Positions 7,945 through 16,945 are shown, counted from the first letter of the stretch. The stretch is DNA of 64,000 bases from CAWCKS01 sp963763485 (GCA_963763485.1 CAVXOW010000005.1:1364001-1428000); one strand, 5' to 3'. The notes: generated from the sequence alone by a model not told the origin. A program made the numbers and translations.

Positions 7945-9219
7945 ATGAAGCTCACCGACTACGAGAAGGCGATGTTCGATGGCGTCCACGGCCGCGCCAA
8001 GGCGCGCGCCATGGACCTGCTGGTGCGCTATGGCGAAGCGCTCGGCGCGGAGCGTTTGGTCGAGACCAACAATGTCGCCGGCGCATTCAACGCGTCCACG
8101 CCGTCGGTGCGCGAACTGGTCAAGAAAGGCTTTGACGCCGTCTACTCCGAGCTGAATCTGGACAGCGCGGAAGTCGTCGAGGTGCCGAAGATGGTCGCGC
8201 ACACCTGCCAACTCATCACCGGCATCGACAACGCGAACTGGCGCGTGCAGGGCATCCCCGACGATCTCGCCGAGCAGCAGAAGCAGGGCGAACAATTCTT
8301 CGGCAGCCGCGGCATCAACATGTTCGCGACCTGCACTCCCTACCAGGTCGGCAACGTGCCGGTGAAAGGCGAGCACTGCGCCTGGATGGAATCCTCCGCG
8401 GTGGTGTATTGCAACTCGGTGCTCGGTGGCCGCACCAACACCGAGGGCAAGGAGAGCACGGGAGCTGCGGCGCTGACGGCGCGGATTCCCTATTTTGGTT
8501 ACCACATCAAGGAGAACCGCCGCGGCACGCACCGCGTCGACATCGAGATCGACGTCGATGACATCATGGATTGGGGCCTGCTCGGCTACTATCTTGGCGA
8601 GATCATCGACGACGAGATCCCGGTGCTGACCGGGCAGTATCAACAACCGAGCCTGATCAAGCTGAAACATTTTGGCGCGGCGGCGGCGTCATCGGGTGGC
8701 GTCGAGATGTATCACATCCCCGACATCACGCCGGAAGCGCGCACCGTCGAGGAAGCCTTTGCGGGAAATCCGGTCCGCGGCGTCGTGCGCTATGGCGAAG
8801 CCGAGCGGCGCACGGCTTATGAAAATCTCAACTGCGCCACCGACCGCAACGTCGACTTCGTCATGCTCGGCTGCCCGCACAACTCGATCGACCAGGTCTG
8901 GCTGATCGCCTCGCTGCTCGATGGCCGAAAAATCAGCGCCAACACCCAGCTCTGGGTCCACACGCCGCGGGCGCTGCGCGAGGTCGCCGACCGCAATGGC
9001 TATACCAAGATGATCATGGACGCCGGCGGCTTCGTCATGAGCGACACTTGTCCGGCGATTTCCCGGCATACGCCAAAGGGCACCAAGGTGGTGGCGACGG
9101 ATTCGGCCAAGCAGGCGCATTACCTGCCGGCGATCACCGGCGTGGCCGCGTGGTTCGGCTCGGTGAAGGATTGCGTCGAAGCGGCGGTGAGCGGACGCTG
9201 GAACGGAGGCCTGTCATGA
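7945..9219 (+). CDS. Aconitase X large (catalytic) subunit, DUF521
   Basis: A 424-residue aconitase X catalytic subunit. Family members are iron-sulfur hydro-lyases; described activities include 3-hydroxy-L-proline dehydration and, in archaea, phosphomevalonate dehydration. Three conserved Cys in cluster-ligand contexts are visible: Cys130 in ATCTPYQ, Cys310 in GCPHNS and Cys369 in DTCPAIS. The stop overlaps the start of the swivel-subunit gene by 4 bp (ATGA), typical for translationally coupled bacterial AcnX pairs. No pyrroline-carboxylate reductase or proline racemase gene is nearby, so a hydroxyproline substrate is not supported by context. The substrate is therefore open. Confidence 0.92.
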   Translation: MKLTDYEKAMFDGVHGRAKARAMDLLVRYGEALGAERLVETNNVAGAFNASTPSVRELVKKGFDAVYSELNLDSAEVVEVPKMVAHTCQLITGIDNANWRVQGIPDDLAEQQKQGEQFFGSRGINMFATCTPYQVGNVPVKGEHCAWMESSAVVYCNSVLGGRTNTEGKESTGAAALTARIPYFGYHIKENRRGTHRVDIEIDVDDIMDWGLLGYYLGEIIDDEIPVLTGQYQQPSLIKLKHFGAAAASSGGVEMYHIPDITPEARTVEEAFAGNPVRGVVRYGEAERRTAYENLNCATDRNVDFVMLGCPHNSIDQVWLIASLLDGRKISANTQLWVHTPRALREVADRNGYTKMIMDAGGFVMSDTCPAISRHTPKGTKVVATDSAKQAHYLPAITGVAAWFGSVKDCVEAAVSGRWNGGLS

Positions 9220-9668
9220 GCGCGAACACGGCAACGACTGCCGCCACGAAGATCGTGCTGCGTGGGCGCAAGGTCGTGGGCGGCTGCGCGGAGGGTGAGG
9301 CGATCGTCACGCGCGACAGCATCTCCGGCTGGGGCGGCATCAACGAGCGTGACGGCACCGTGATCGAGCGCCGCCATGAAATCCGCGGCCAGAGCTTTAA
9401 AGACAAGGTGCTGGTGTTTCCCGGCGCCAAGGGCTCGTCGGGCTGGTCGGCCTATTTCCATATGGCGCGGCTCAATGGCGCAGCACCGCGCGCGATGATC
9501 TTCAACAAGATGACGACCAAGATCGCGCTCGGCGCGGTCGTGACCCATGCGCCGGCGATGACCGAGCTCGAGCAGGACCCATTGCAGGTCATCGAGACCG
9601 GTGACTGGGTCAAGGTCGACGCCGACAATGGCATCGTCGAGATCACCAAGCGCCGACACGGAGAATGA
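9216..9668 (+). CDS. Aconitase X small (swivel) subunit, DUF126
   Basis: A 150-residue swivel-domain protein that completes the active site of the large aconitase X subunit. The motif FPGAKGSSGWS near residues 68-78 is the substrate-binding serine loop characteristic of this domain. An RGRKVVGGCAEGEA N-terminal strand precedes it. The ATG at 9216 overlaps the stop of the large-subunit gene, and AACGGAGG is the ribosome binding site. A palindromic repeat follows immediately downstream, before the permease gene. Confidence 0.92.
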   Translation: MSANTATTAATKIVLRGRKVVGGCAEGEAIVTRDSISGWGGINERDGTVIERRHEIRGQSFKDKVLVFPGAKGSSGWSAYFHMARLNGAAPRAMIFNKMTTKIALGAVVTHAPAMTELEQDPLQVIETGDWVKVDADNGIVEITKRRHGE

Positions 9669-9679
9669 CGAATCTAAGT

Positions 9680-9786
9680 CCGCTCATTCCCGCGAAAGCG
9701 GGAATCCAGCCTAGAAAAAATGGCAACCGAAACGAAGTCTCGTTGCTCGGCAAAGACTGGGTCCCCGCTTCCGCGGGGACGAGCGG
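9680..9786. repeat. Composite palindromic repeat (TTCCCGCGAAAGCGGGAA type)
   Basis: The left hairpin TTCCCGCGAAAGCGGGAATC pairs internally; the right hairpin is GTCCCCGCTTCCGCGGGGAC. The outer CCGCTC / GAGCGG and inner CCAG / CTGG are also inverse. The element is almost identical in design to the one at 41786-41885. It separates the aconitase X genes from the importer genes. Confidence 0.88.
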
Positions 9787-9839
9787 TGGATAATAGCGCG
9801 TAAAAAGGCGCGCCGAAGATCAGGGAGAACGCGGAGCGG

Positions 9840-11594
9840 ATGTCCGAGCAAACCGCCGGACGATTGGTCGACAGGCGCGCAGAGGGCGCGTCGCGCCTGC
9901 TGGCGCGGGCTGCTGCGCTGTTGCGCGGCCGCAATCTCGTGATCGTGGCATTGGTGTTGCTGCTCGGCTTCCTCAGCGTCTATCCGCTGTCGATGCTGTT
10001 CTACGGCAGCCTGCATTCGACGCCTCCGGGAGCGGTCGGTGTGTTCAATCTCGACGGCTACCGGGCCATCCTCACGTCGCGCAATGCGCTGATCCTGCTG
10101 AATACGGTGGGCCTGTCGTTCGCCAACACCATCCCGTCGATTTCGCTCGCCGTGCTGCTCGCCTGGATCATCGCGCGCACCGATACGCCGGGCCGCGGCG
10201 TGCTCGAAGTGCTGATCACGCTGCCGTTCTTCGTGCCACCGATCCTGACTGCGATGGCGTGGGGTATGCTCGGCAACCAGCAGGTCGGCCTGATCAACCA
10301 GGCCTGGAAGGCGATCACGGGGTCGCAGGCCTCGCCGTTCAACGTCTACTCCTATGGCGGCGTGGTCTGGCACATGTCGCAATATGCGACCACGTTCCTG
10401 TTCCTGTTCGTGGTCGACGCCTTCCGCGCCATGGACCCGGCGTTGGAAGAAGCGAGCCGGATGTGCGGCGCGTCGCGCTGGATGACGTTTCGCAAGATCA
10501 CGCTGTTCCTGCTGCTTCCCGTCCTGACGAGCGGCTTTATCCTCTCGATCATCCGCGGCATAGAGAGTTTTGAATCGCCGCTGTTCTTCGGCACGCCCGT
10601 CGGCATCAAGGTGATCTCGACCGAGATCTACAACTCGATCAATCAGCGCGCGGTGCCCGACTATCAGCCGGCTACTGCGCTCGCCTTCGCGATCATGCTG
10701 CTCTTGTTCTCGCTGATCGTGTGGCAGTGGGTGCTGCTGCGGGGCAGGAGCTTTCAGACCGTCACCGGCAAGGGTTTTAATCCCGGCGTGGTCAGGCTCG
10801 GCGCCTGGCGCTGGGTCACTTTTGCGATCTGCGTGCTGTTCTTTTTTGTCACGACGATACTGCCGATCGGCCAGCTCGTACTCGGCTCGTTCTTCCAATT
10901 CTTCGGCTTCTATGGATGGGACATGCTGACGCTTGAGCATTATCGCGCGGTGCTCGGCGACAGCCTGTTCTGGCGGGCCACCCGCAACACCATGCTGCTC
11001 GGGCTGTTCGGCGCGACCGCAACGATGATCCTCGGTAGCATCGTCGCCTACATTTCCGTGCGCACGAAATGGCGCGGCCGCCGCCTGATCGACACCATCG
11101 CCTGGTTGCCATGGCTGATGCCGGGCATCGTGCTCGCGGTCGGCTTCCTGTGGGGCTTTGCCATGCTGCCGGCCAGCGTGCCGATCTACGGCACGATCTG
11201 GGCGCTGTTCCTCGCCTACCTCTCGCTCGGCACGCCGGTCTCGGTGCGGGTGATGTCCGGCGCGTACGCGCAATTGTCCTACGATCTTGAAGAGTGCTCG
11301 CGTGTCCATGGCGCGAACTTCTTCCAGACCATGACGCGGATTCTCGTAGCGCTGGCGTGGCCGGCCTTTGCGGTCGGCTGGGTGCTCGCGTTCTTCGGGA
11401 TCATGCGCGAATTGTCGGCGTCGATCCTGCTCTATTCGACCGGCTCGGAAGTGCTGTCGATCGTCTTGCTGCAGCGCTGGAGCAACGGCCTTGCCGAAGA
11501 GGTCAGCGTCATCGGGCTCATGATGATGGCGCTCGTGATCGTGTTCCGCTGGGTGCAGCTCGTGGTGATCAAGCGGCGGATCAGCACGCTCTAG
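9840..11594 (+). CDS. ABC importer permease, fused two-domain (iron/putrescine type)
   Basis: A 584-residue inner-membrane permease made of two homologous halves, each with about six transmembrane segments. The EAA loops that contact the ATPase are visible as EEASRMCGASRWMTFRKI in the first half and EECSRVHGANFFQTMTRI in the second. Fused permeases of this kind (ThiP/SfuB-like) work with an extracytoplasmic binding protein and a CUT1-like ATPase, both encoded next. Despite the 'Fe3+-type' family name, many such systems import small organic compounds. Its place inside a catabolic locus favours uptake of the pathway substrate. Confidence 0.93.
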   Translation: MSEQTAGRLVDRRAEGASRLLARAAALLRGRNLVIVALVLLLGFLSVYPLSMLFYGSLHSTPPGAVGVFNLDGYRAILTSRNALILLNTVGLSFANTIPSISLAVLLAWIIARTDTPGRGVLEVLITLPFFVPPILTAMAWGMLGNQQVGLINQAWKAITGSQASPFNVYSYGGVVWHMSQYATTFLFLFVVDAFRAMDPALEEASRMCGASRWMTFRKITLFLLLPVLTSGFILSIIRGIESFESPLFFGTPVGIKVISTEIYNSINQRAVPDYQPATALAFAIMLLLFSLIVWQWVLLRGRSFQTVTGKGFNPGVVRLGAWRWVTFAICVLFFFVTTILPIGQLVLGSFFQFFGFYGWDMLTLEHYRAVLGDSLFWRATRNTMLLGLFGATATMILGSIVAYISVRTKWRGRRLIDTIAWLPWLMPGIVLAVGFLWGFAMLPASVPIYGTIWALFLAYLSLGTPVSVRVMSGAYAQLSYDLEECSRVHGANFFQTMTRILVALAWPAFAVGWVLAFFGIMRELSASILLYSTGSEVLSIVLLQRWSNGLAEEVSVIGLMMMALVIVFRWVQLVVIKRRISTL

Positions 11595-11633
11595 AGGCGT
11601 GCGTTTTGAACGAACGAAAAAAGGGAGGACAAG

Positions 11634-12656
11634 ATGAAGCATTTCTGGAAGACGGCGGCGATCGTTGCGGCATTGGTCGCGACCTCGCTGGTGACCACAG
11701 CGAGAGCCGCGGACAACGAGCTGCCCGCCGACGTCATCGCGGCGGCGAAGAAGGAAGGCAAGGTTGCGTTCTACACCTCGTTCCTCGGCGCCAAGGCGCA
11801 TCTTGAGATCATCAAGACGTTTGAGGCGAAGTACGGCATCCCGGTCGAACTGCTCGACGTGCGCGCCAGTGAGATGACCGAGCGCATCCGCACCGAGCAG
11901 ACCTCGCAGCGCTACATCGGCGACGTCGTGCAGAACGGCGCGTCGAGCCTGGTTATCCAGCAGAAGGACGGCTTTTTGCAGCCGCATGGCGGCATTCCGA
12001 ATACCAAGAACCTGCTGCCGGATCACGTCGCGACCGATACCGGCGTGCCATGCTATGTGCTCGGTTACGGCATCCTGGTGAACACCAATCTCGTCAAGCC
12101 GGACGAGATGCCGAAGTCGTGGAAGGACATCACCGATCCGAAGTGGAAGGGCAAGATCATTTCGGACGATCCGCGCGCGCTCGGTGGCGGCGGCGTGATG
12201 TTCTCGGCGTTCGAGGACAAGCTTGGCGACGACTACAACGTCGCGCTGTCGAAACAGGAGCTTGTCCTGAGCCGCGACATCGGCAACGACGAGCGACGCG
12301 TGGCGCGCGGCGAATATCCGATGCGCATCCCGCAGCTATTCTCCAACTGGCTGGCGCTGAAAACACTACCAGTCAAATTCATCGCGCCGACCGAAGGCCT
12401 GCCCTACATCCGGTTCGACTTCGGCGTGCTGAAGGGCGCGCCGCATCCGAATGCGGCACGGCTGTTCATCAACCACTATCTCAGCGAGCAGGTCCAGGCG
12501 GCTTACGCCAACGCCGGCCTGATCCCGGTGATATCAGGCGTGCTCGACAAGGCGGGAGAGGCTGGCCAGGAGCTGAAATCGATGAAGCTGATGGGCACCA
12601 CCAGTCCCGACACACAGCAGAAGATGCAGGACCGGGCGAAGCAGCTCTATCCGTGA
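11634..12656 (+). CDS. ABC importer periplasmic substrate-binding protein
   Basis: A 340-residue extracellular solute-binding protein. The N-terminus has two lysines, a hydrophobic core and a cleavage site near TARAAD (residue 23-25), so it is secreted to the periplasm. The mature start ELPADVIAAAKKEGKVAFYTS and later GYGILVNTNLV match the iron/polyamine-type group-1 binding proteins. I cannot see the Tyr pair typical of ferric binding with confidence, so an organic ligand is likely. The gene follows the permease gene by 39 bp with a good GGGAGGA ribosome site. Confidence 0.92.
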   Translation: MKHFWKTAAIVAALVATSLVTTARAADNELPADVIAAAKKEGKVAFYTSFLGAKAHLEIIKTFEAKYGIPVELLDVRASEMTERIRTEQTSQRYIGDVVQNGASSLVIQQKDGFLQPHGGIPNTKNLLPDHVATDTGVPCYVLGYGILVNTNLVKPDEMPKSWKDITDPKWKGKIISDDPRALGGGGVMFSAFEDKLGDDYNVALSKQELVLSRDIGNDERRVARGEYPMRIPQLFSNWLALKTLPVKFIAPTEGLPYIRFDFGVLKGAPHPNAARLFINHYLSEQVQAAYANAGLIPVISGVLDKAGEAGQELKSMKLMGTTSPDTQQKMQDRAKQLYP

Positions 12657-12664
12657 GGTGACTT

Positions 12665-12745
12665 GTCATTGCGAGCGAAGCGAAGCAATCCAGAGCCAAA
12701 AAGAAAAGAACTGGATTGCTTCGTCGCTGCGCTCCTCGCAATGAC
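12665..12745. repeat. Palindromic repeat (GTCATTGCGAGCGAAGCGAAGC type)
   Basis: The left arm begins GTCATTGCGAGCGAAGCGAA and runs to CAATCCAG. The right arm CTGGATTGCTTCGTCGC ends in CTCCTCGCAATGAC. It forms an extended hairpin inside the importer operon, between the binding-protein and ATPase genes, where it could act in RNA processing or attenuation. Confidence 0.88.
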
Positions 12746-12771
12746 GAAATTATTTGAGTTGTGAGGCAACA

Positions 12772-13866
12772 ATGACCGCCGTCTTCCTCGAAAACGTCAG
12801 CCGCGCCTTCGGCCAAGTGCTGGCGGTCGACCGCATCAATCTGAAAGTCGAGGCTGGTGAGTTCCTGACCCTGCTCGGCCCGTCAGGCTGCGGCAAGACC
12901 ACGACGCTGCGCATGATCGCGGGGCTCGAGGAGAACACCGACGGCCGTATCACCATCGGCAATACCGTGGTCAGTGATGCCGAGCGCTCGCTGTTCGTCG
13001 CCGCCGAACGGCGGCGGCTCGGCATGGTGTTCCAGTCCTATGCGATCTGGCCGCACATGACGGTGTTCGACAATGTCGCCTATCCCTTGAGGATCCGGCG
13101 GCGGTCGAAATCGGAAATCCGGGATCGCGTGCTCGACGCGCTAGCGCTGGTCGAGATGGAGAAATTCGCCGAGCGCCCGGCGCCGGCATTGTCCGGCGGC
13201 CAGCAGCAACGCGTCGCGATTGCGCGCGCGCTGGTGTTCGAACCGGAGGTGCTGCTGCTCGACGAGCCGCTCTCCAATCTCGACGCGCGGTTGCGCACCC
13301 AGATGGGTGACGAATTCCGCAAGCTGCAGAAGCGGCTCGGGATCACCAGCCTCTACGTCACCCACGACCAGGAGGAAGCAATGGCGCTGTCCGACCGCGT
13401 CGTGGTGATGGAGGCCGGAAAAATCCTGCAGGTCGGCACGCCCGAAGAAATTTACCAGCGGCCGACGAGCCGCAGCGTCGCAGCGTTCTTCGGTGCGCCG
13501 AACCTGCTCAATGCCGAGGTCACCGCCTGCCAGCCCGCCGACAACGGTTTCTTCCAGCTCGACGTCAGCGGTCAGGACTGGCGCGGCCGCTGTCGCGCCG
13601 CGTCGCGTGTTGCGCCCGGCGCGCGCGTCGACGTGCTGGTGCGTCCTGAGACGATTGCCCTGGGGTCGCAAGCCAATGGGTCGGAAACTCTGCGCTGGAA
13701 CGGCCGGGTCAAGGACATGGTGTTCCGCGGCTCGCATCGTTCGATCGCGGTCGAAACCGCGGCGCAGGTGCTGCGCGTCGAGGCGCCCTCGCAATATCCG
13801 GTCACGCTCGGCGAGAACGTCACGCTGACCGCACCCGCAACGACAGCTTGGGCAATCGAGGCGTAG
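12772..13866 (+). CDS. ABC importer ATP-binding protein
   Basis: A 364-residue ATPase that energises the importer. Walker A GPSGCGKTT lies near residues 37-45, the signature LSGGQQQRVAIARA near 136-149, and Walker B LLLDEPLSNLD just after; the switch His is in VTHDQEEA. The last 120 residues form a TOBE-type regulatory domain, as in CUT1/PotA proteins. I chose the ATG at 12772 over an in-frame codon at 12754, since 12772 follows a GTGAGG stretch and gives the usual short N-terminus. It is the third gene of the importer. Confidence 0.93.
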   Translation: MTAVFLENVSRAFGQVLAVDRINLKVEAGEFLTLLGPSGCGKTTTLRMIAGLEENTDGRITIGNTVVSDAERSLFVAAERRRLGMVFQSYAIWPHMTVFDNVAYPLRIRRRSKSEIRDRVLDALALVEMEKFAERPAPALSGGQQQRVAIARALVFEPEVLLLDEPLSNLDARLRTQMGDEFRKLQKRLGITSLYVTHDQEEAMALSDRVVVMEAGKILQVGTPEEIYQRPTSRSVAAFFGAPNLLNAEVTACQPADNGFFQLDVSGQDWRGRCRAASRVAPGARVDVLVRPETIALGSQANGSETLRWNGRVKDMVFRGSHRSIAVETAAQVLRVEAPSQYPVTLGENVTLTAPATTAWAIEA

Positions 13867-13934
13867 GCGGGAGCGCGGATGGAATGAACGGATGACTGAG
13901 CTGTGCTTGGATTTGATAGATCTGCATCTCGGTT

Positions 13935-14035
13935 GTCATGCCCCGCTTTAAGCGGGGCATCCAGTAACCCGCAGCGCCAGCGAGTCCGTTTTGAGCTGCG
14001 GAGTACTGGATCGCCCGGTCAAGCCGGGCGATGAC
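13935..14035. repeat. Composite palindromic repeat (CATCCAGTA/TACTGGAT type)
   Basis: The left end GTCATGCCCCGCTTTAAGCG leads to GGGCATCCAGTAACC; the right end TACTGGATCGCCCGGTCAAG leads to CCGGGCGATGAC. The ends GTCAT / ATGAC and the inner CATCCAGTA / TACTGGAT are inverse. It sits between the importer ATPase gene and the IlvD/Edd dehydratase gene. Confidence 0.9.
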
Positions 14036-14078
14036 GAGCTGAGAGTTCTGAACAGAACAACAAGAAAGGGAAATTCGC

Positions 14079-15752
14079 ATGGCCCGCAAACTCAGAAGCA
14101 ATTCCGATTACGGCAATACGCGCTGGGCGACGCGCCGCGCGCTATGGCGGGCGCTCGGGCTGACCGACGAGGATATGGAGAAGCCGAAGATCGCGGTGGT
14201 CAATTCGTCATCCGACCTCGCGATCTGCTACTCGCACCTCGATGGCATTGCGTCGCGCATGAAATCGGCGATCCGCGCCGCGGGCGCCGTTGCCTTCGAG
14301 GTCCGCACCACCGCGCCTGCCGACTTCATCACCAGCTGGGGCCACCGCGGCGGCTACGTTCTGTCTGCGCGCGACCTCATCACCAACGACATCGAGGCGC
14401 AGGTCGAGGGCGCGCTGCTCGACGGCATGGTGTGTCTCGCATCCTGCGACAAGACCCCGCCAGGCCAATTGATGGCGGCCGGCCGGCTGAATATTCCAAC
14501 CATCGTGTTCTGCTGCGGCTATCAGCCGAGCGGCCACCACAATGGCCACATCTGCGACATCGAGGATGTCTTTGCGACCGCGGGCGGGCTGCCGTTCGGC
14601 AAGGTCTCGATCGACGAGATCAAAGCGATGGGCGATGTCGCGATTTTGGGCCCCGGCGTATGCGCAGGCATGGGCACCGCGAACACGTTGCATGCCGCCT
14701 GCGAGGCGCTCGGCATGTCGCTGCCGGGCTCGACGCCGGTGCAGGCAAACTCGACGCGGATGTGGGGTTTTGTCGAGCAGGCGGCGAAGCGCATCGTCGC
14801 GATGGTCGAGGACGACCTTAAACCGCGCGACATTCTGACGCCGGAGGCGTTTGAGAACGCGGTGATGGTGATGCTGTGCATTTCCGGCTCGATCAATTCG
14901 GCAAAACATCTCGCCGCGGTCGCGCAGGAAGCCGGCTGCAACATCGATATCTACAAGACGTTCGAGAAATACGCCGATATCATTCCGCTGTTGACCGCGG
15001 TGCGGCCGAACGGCGATCGCACCACCGAAGAGTTCGAGCACGCCGGCGGCACGCGCGGCATCATGAAACAGCTTGAGCGCTTCATGAAGACGGGTGCGAA
15101 AACCGTCAGCAGCGGAACGGTCGGCGATAATTTGCGCGATTTCAAGGTCAGCGACGAAGACGTCATCCGCCCGGTCGAGCGGGCGCTTGGCACTCATCCG
15201 ACCATCGTCATGCTGCGCGGCAGCCTGTCGCCGGACACCTCGATCGTCAAACTCAGTGTCACCGAGCAGCGCAACCTGCAACTGCGCGGGCCGGCGATCG
15301 TGTTCGAAAATGCACAGGACGCGATATCAGGCATCGAGGGCGGCAAGGTGCGTGAGGGCCAGGTCATCGTCGCGCGCGGGCTTGGGCCGAAGGGCACTCC
15401 CGGCATGGGCATGGGTTCGGGCATCGTGTTCGCCGTGCTCGGCGCGGGGCTTGCCGGGAAGGTTGCGGTGGTCACCGACGGCCAGCTCTCAGGGCTGACC
15501 AATGTCGGCATCACCGTCGCCGAGGTCGCGCCGGAGGCCGCCGCCGGCGGGCCGATCGGCCTCGTCGAGAACGGCGACATCATTTCGATCGACGTCGCCA
15601 AGCGCTTCGCCAATCTCGAAGTCAGCGAACAGGAGCTCGCAAAACGGCGCGCCGGGCTGACCAAATGGAGCGGGACCGACGAGCGCGGCTGGCTTGCGAT
15701 CTACCGCAACCTGGTCGAGCCGGTCGACAAGGGGCGGGTTTTGCGGCGGTAG
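14079..15752 (+). CDS. IlvD/Edd family dehydratase
   Basis: A 557-residue dehydratase of the dihydroxy-acid / sugar-acid family, which removes water from a 2,3-dihydroxy acid using an Fe-S cluster and Mg. Three Cys in the family's ligand positions are visible: Cys50 (AICYSHLD), Cys123 (ASCDKTPPG) and Cys195 (GVCAGMGTANT). The spacing resembles sugar-acid dehydratases more than housekeeping IlvD, and the motif CDKTPPG replaces the usual CDKNxPG. A branched-chain amino acid role is unlikely, because no ilv gene is nearby and it sits in the aconitase X locus. It probably handles a hydroxylated intermediate; the substrate is unknown. Confidence 0.9.
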   Translation: MARKLRSNSDYGNTRWATRRALWRALGLTDEDMEKPKIAVVNSSSDLAICYSHLDGIASRMKSAIRAAGAVAFEVRTTAPADFITSWGHRGGYVLSARDLITNDIEAQVEGALLDGMVCLASCDKTPPGQLMAAGRLNIPTIVFCCGYQPSGHHNGHICDIEDVFATAGGLPFGKVSIDEIKAMGDVAILGPGVCAGMGTANTLHAACEALGMSLPGSTPVQANSTRMWGFVEQAAKRIVAMVEDDLKPRDILTPEAFENAVMVMLCISGSINSAKHLAAVAQEAGCNIDIYKTFEKYADIIPLLTAVRPNGDRTTEEFEHAGGTRGIMKQLERFMKTGAKTVSSGTVGDNLRDFKVSDEDVIRPVERALGTHPTIVMLRGSLSPDTSIVKLSVTEQRNLQLRGPAIVFENAQDAISGIEGGKVREGQVIVARGLGPKGTPGMGMGSGIVFAVLGAGLAGKVAVVTDGQLSGLTNVGITVAEVAPEAAAGGPIGLVENGDIISIDVAKRFANLEVSEQELAKRRAGLTKWSGTDERGWLAIYRNLVEPVDKGRVLRR

Positions 15753-15772
15753 CGCACGGGGATGCTGACGTC

Positions 15773-16945
15773 ATGACACTCGACGTAGCGGCGCTCCGGG
15801 CCGACACGCCCGGTGTCGCCAACGTCCTGCACTTCAACAACGCCGGCGCAGCCCTGCCGCCGCGTCCCGTTCTTGATGCGGTTATGAACCATCTGGCGCG
15901 CGAGGCCGCGATTGGTGGCTATGAGGCTGCCGCTGAGGCCGCCGAGCGCATCGACGATGCCTACGACGCGATTGCAGCCTTGATTGGTGCAAACCGGGAC
16001 GAGATTGCTGTCGTCGAAAATGCGACGCGGGGCTGGGATATGGCGTTCTATGCCGTGCCATTCCGCCGAGGCGACCGCGTTATCACCGCGCGGGCCGAGT
16101 ATCTATCGAACTATCTTGCCTTCCTGCAGATGAAGGCGCGGGTCGGGATCGAGATCGATGTGGTCGGCAACGATGCGTCCGGGCAGCTCGATCTCGCGGC
16201 GCTCGAGCGCGCGATCACGCTGCGGACGAAACTGATCGCGATCACCCACGTGCCGACGCAAAGCGGGCTCGTCAATCCGGCGGCCGAGGTCGGCCGTATC
16301 GCCGCCCGCCACGGCGTCTTGTATCTGCTTGACGCCTGCCAGTCGGTCGGTCAGCTCGCAGTCGACGTCAATCAGATCGGCTGCCAGATGCTCGCGGCCA
16401 CCGGCCGCAAATATCTGCGCGGGCCGCGCGGCACCGGCTTCCTCTACGTGCGGCGCGACACCATCGGCCTGCTTGAGCCGCCTTTCATCGATCTCGACAC
16501 CGCGTCGTGGACAGAGCCGGAGGGTTACGTCATCCGCGACGATGCGCGCCGGTTCGAAAGTTGGGAGCGGTTTGTTGCGGGCCAGATCGGTCTTGCGGTC
16601 GCCGCGCGCTACGCCACTCGCGTCGGCATCGATGCGATCGAGGCACGGGTCAAGGCGCTCGCCGCCGTGCTGCGCGGCGAGCTTGCGAAACGGCCCGGCG
16701 TCAGCGTGCACGATCTCGGCGTGGAGAAATGTGGAATTGTGACGTTCCTGAAGGAAGGCGAAACGCCCGACCAGACCCGCGATCGCCTGCGCGCCTTGAA
16801 CATCAACGTCCATGTCTCGCGGTCACCGCGCGTACCGGCACTCGATTTGCCGAACCGTGGGCTGGACGCATTGGTTCGCGCCAGCGTGCATTATTACAAC
16901 GACGAATCCGAGGTGGAGCGTCTTGTTGGCGCTGTTGTCGGGTGA
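15773..16945 (+). CDS. Class V PLP-dependent enzyme (aminotransferase/desulfurase fold)
   Basis: A 390-residue fold-type I PLP enzyme. The conserved DACQSVGQ strand supplies the Asp and Gln that contact the pyridine ring, and the Schiff-base Lys is Lys213 in GRKYLRGPRGTGFLY. The N-terminal HFNNAGAALPP resembles kynureninase, isopenicillin-epimerase-like and EgtE-like proteins. The start at 15773 (21 bp after the dehydratase stop) is chosen because it begins at the natural N-terminus; a longer in-frame reading overlaps the dehydratase gene. It is the last gene of the locus and suggests that the substrate or an intermediate carries an amino group or C-S bond. This is inference. Confidence 0.88.
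   Translation: MTLDVAALRADTPGVANVLHFNNAGAALPPRPVLDAVMNHLAREAAIGGYEAAAEAAERIDDAYDAIAALIGANRDEIAVVENATRGWDMAFYAVPFRRGDRVITARAEYLSNYLAFLQMKARVGIEIDVVGNDASGQLDLAALERAITLRTKLIAITHVPTQSGLVNPAAEVGRIAARHGVLYLLDACQSVGQLAVDVNQIGCQMLAATGRKYLRGPRGTGFLYVRRDTIGLLEPPFIDLDTASWTEPEGYVIRDDARRFESWERFVAGQIGLAVAARYATRVGIDAIEARVKALAAVLRGELAKRPGVSVHDLGVEKCGIVTFLKEGETPDQTRDRLRALNINVHVSRSPRVPALDLPNRGLDALVRASVHYYNDESEVERLVGAVVG

Noticed and set aside
9711..12026. Very long open frame on the minus strand opposite the importer genes
   Set aside because: The predicted protein is Arg/His/Asp-rich low-complexity sequence typical of an antisense shadow in GC-rich DNA. The plus-strand permease and binding protein are clear family members.
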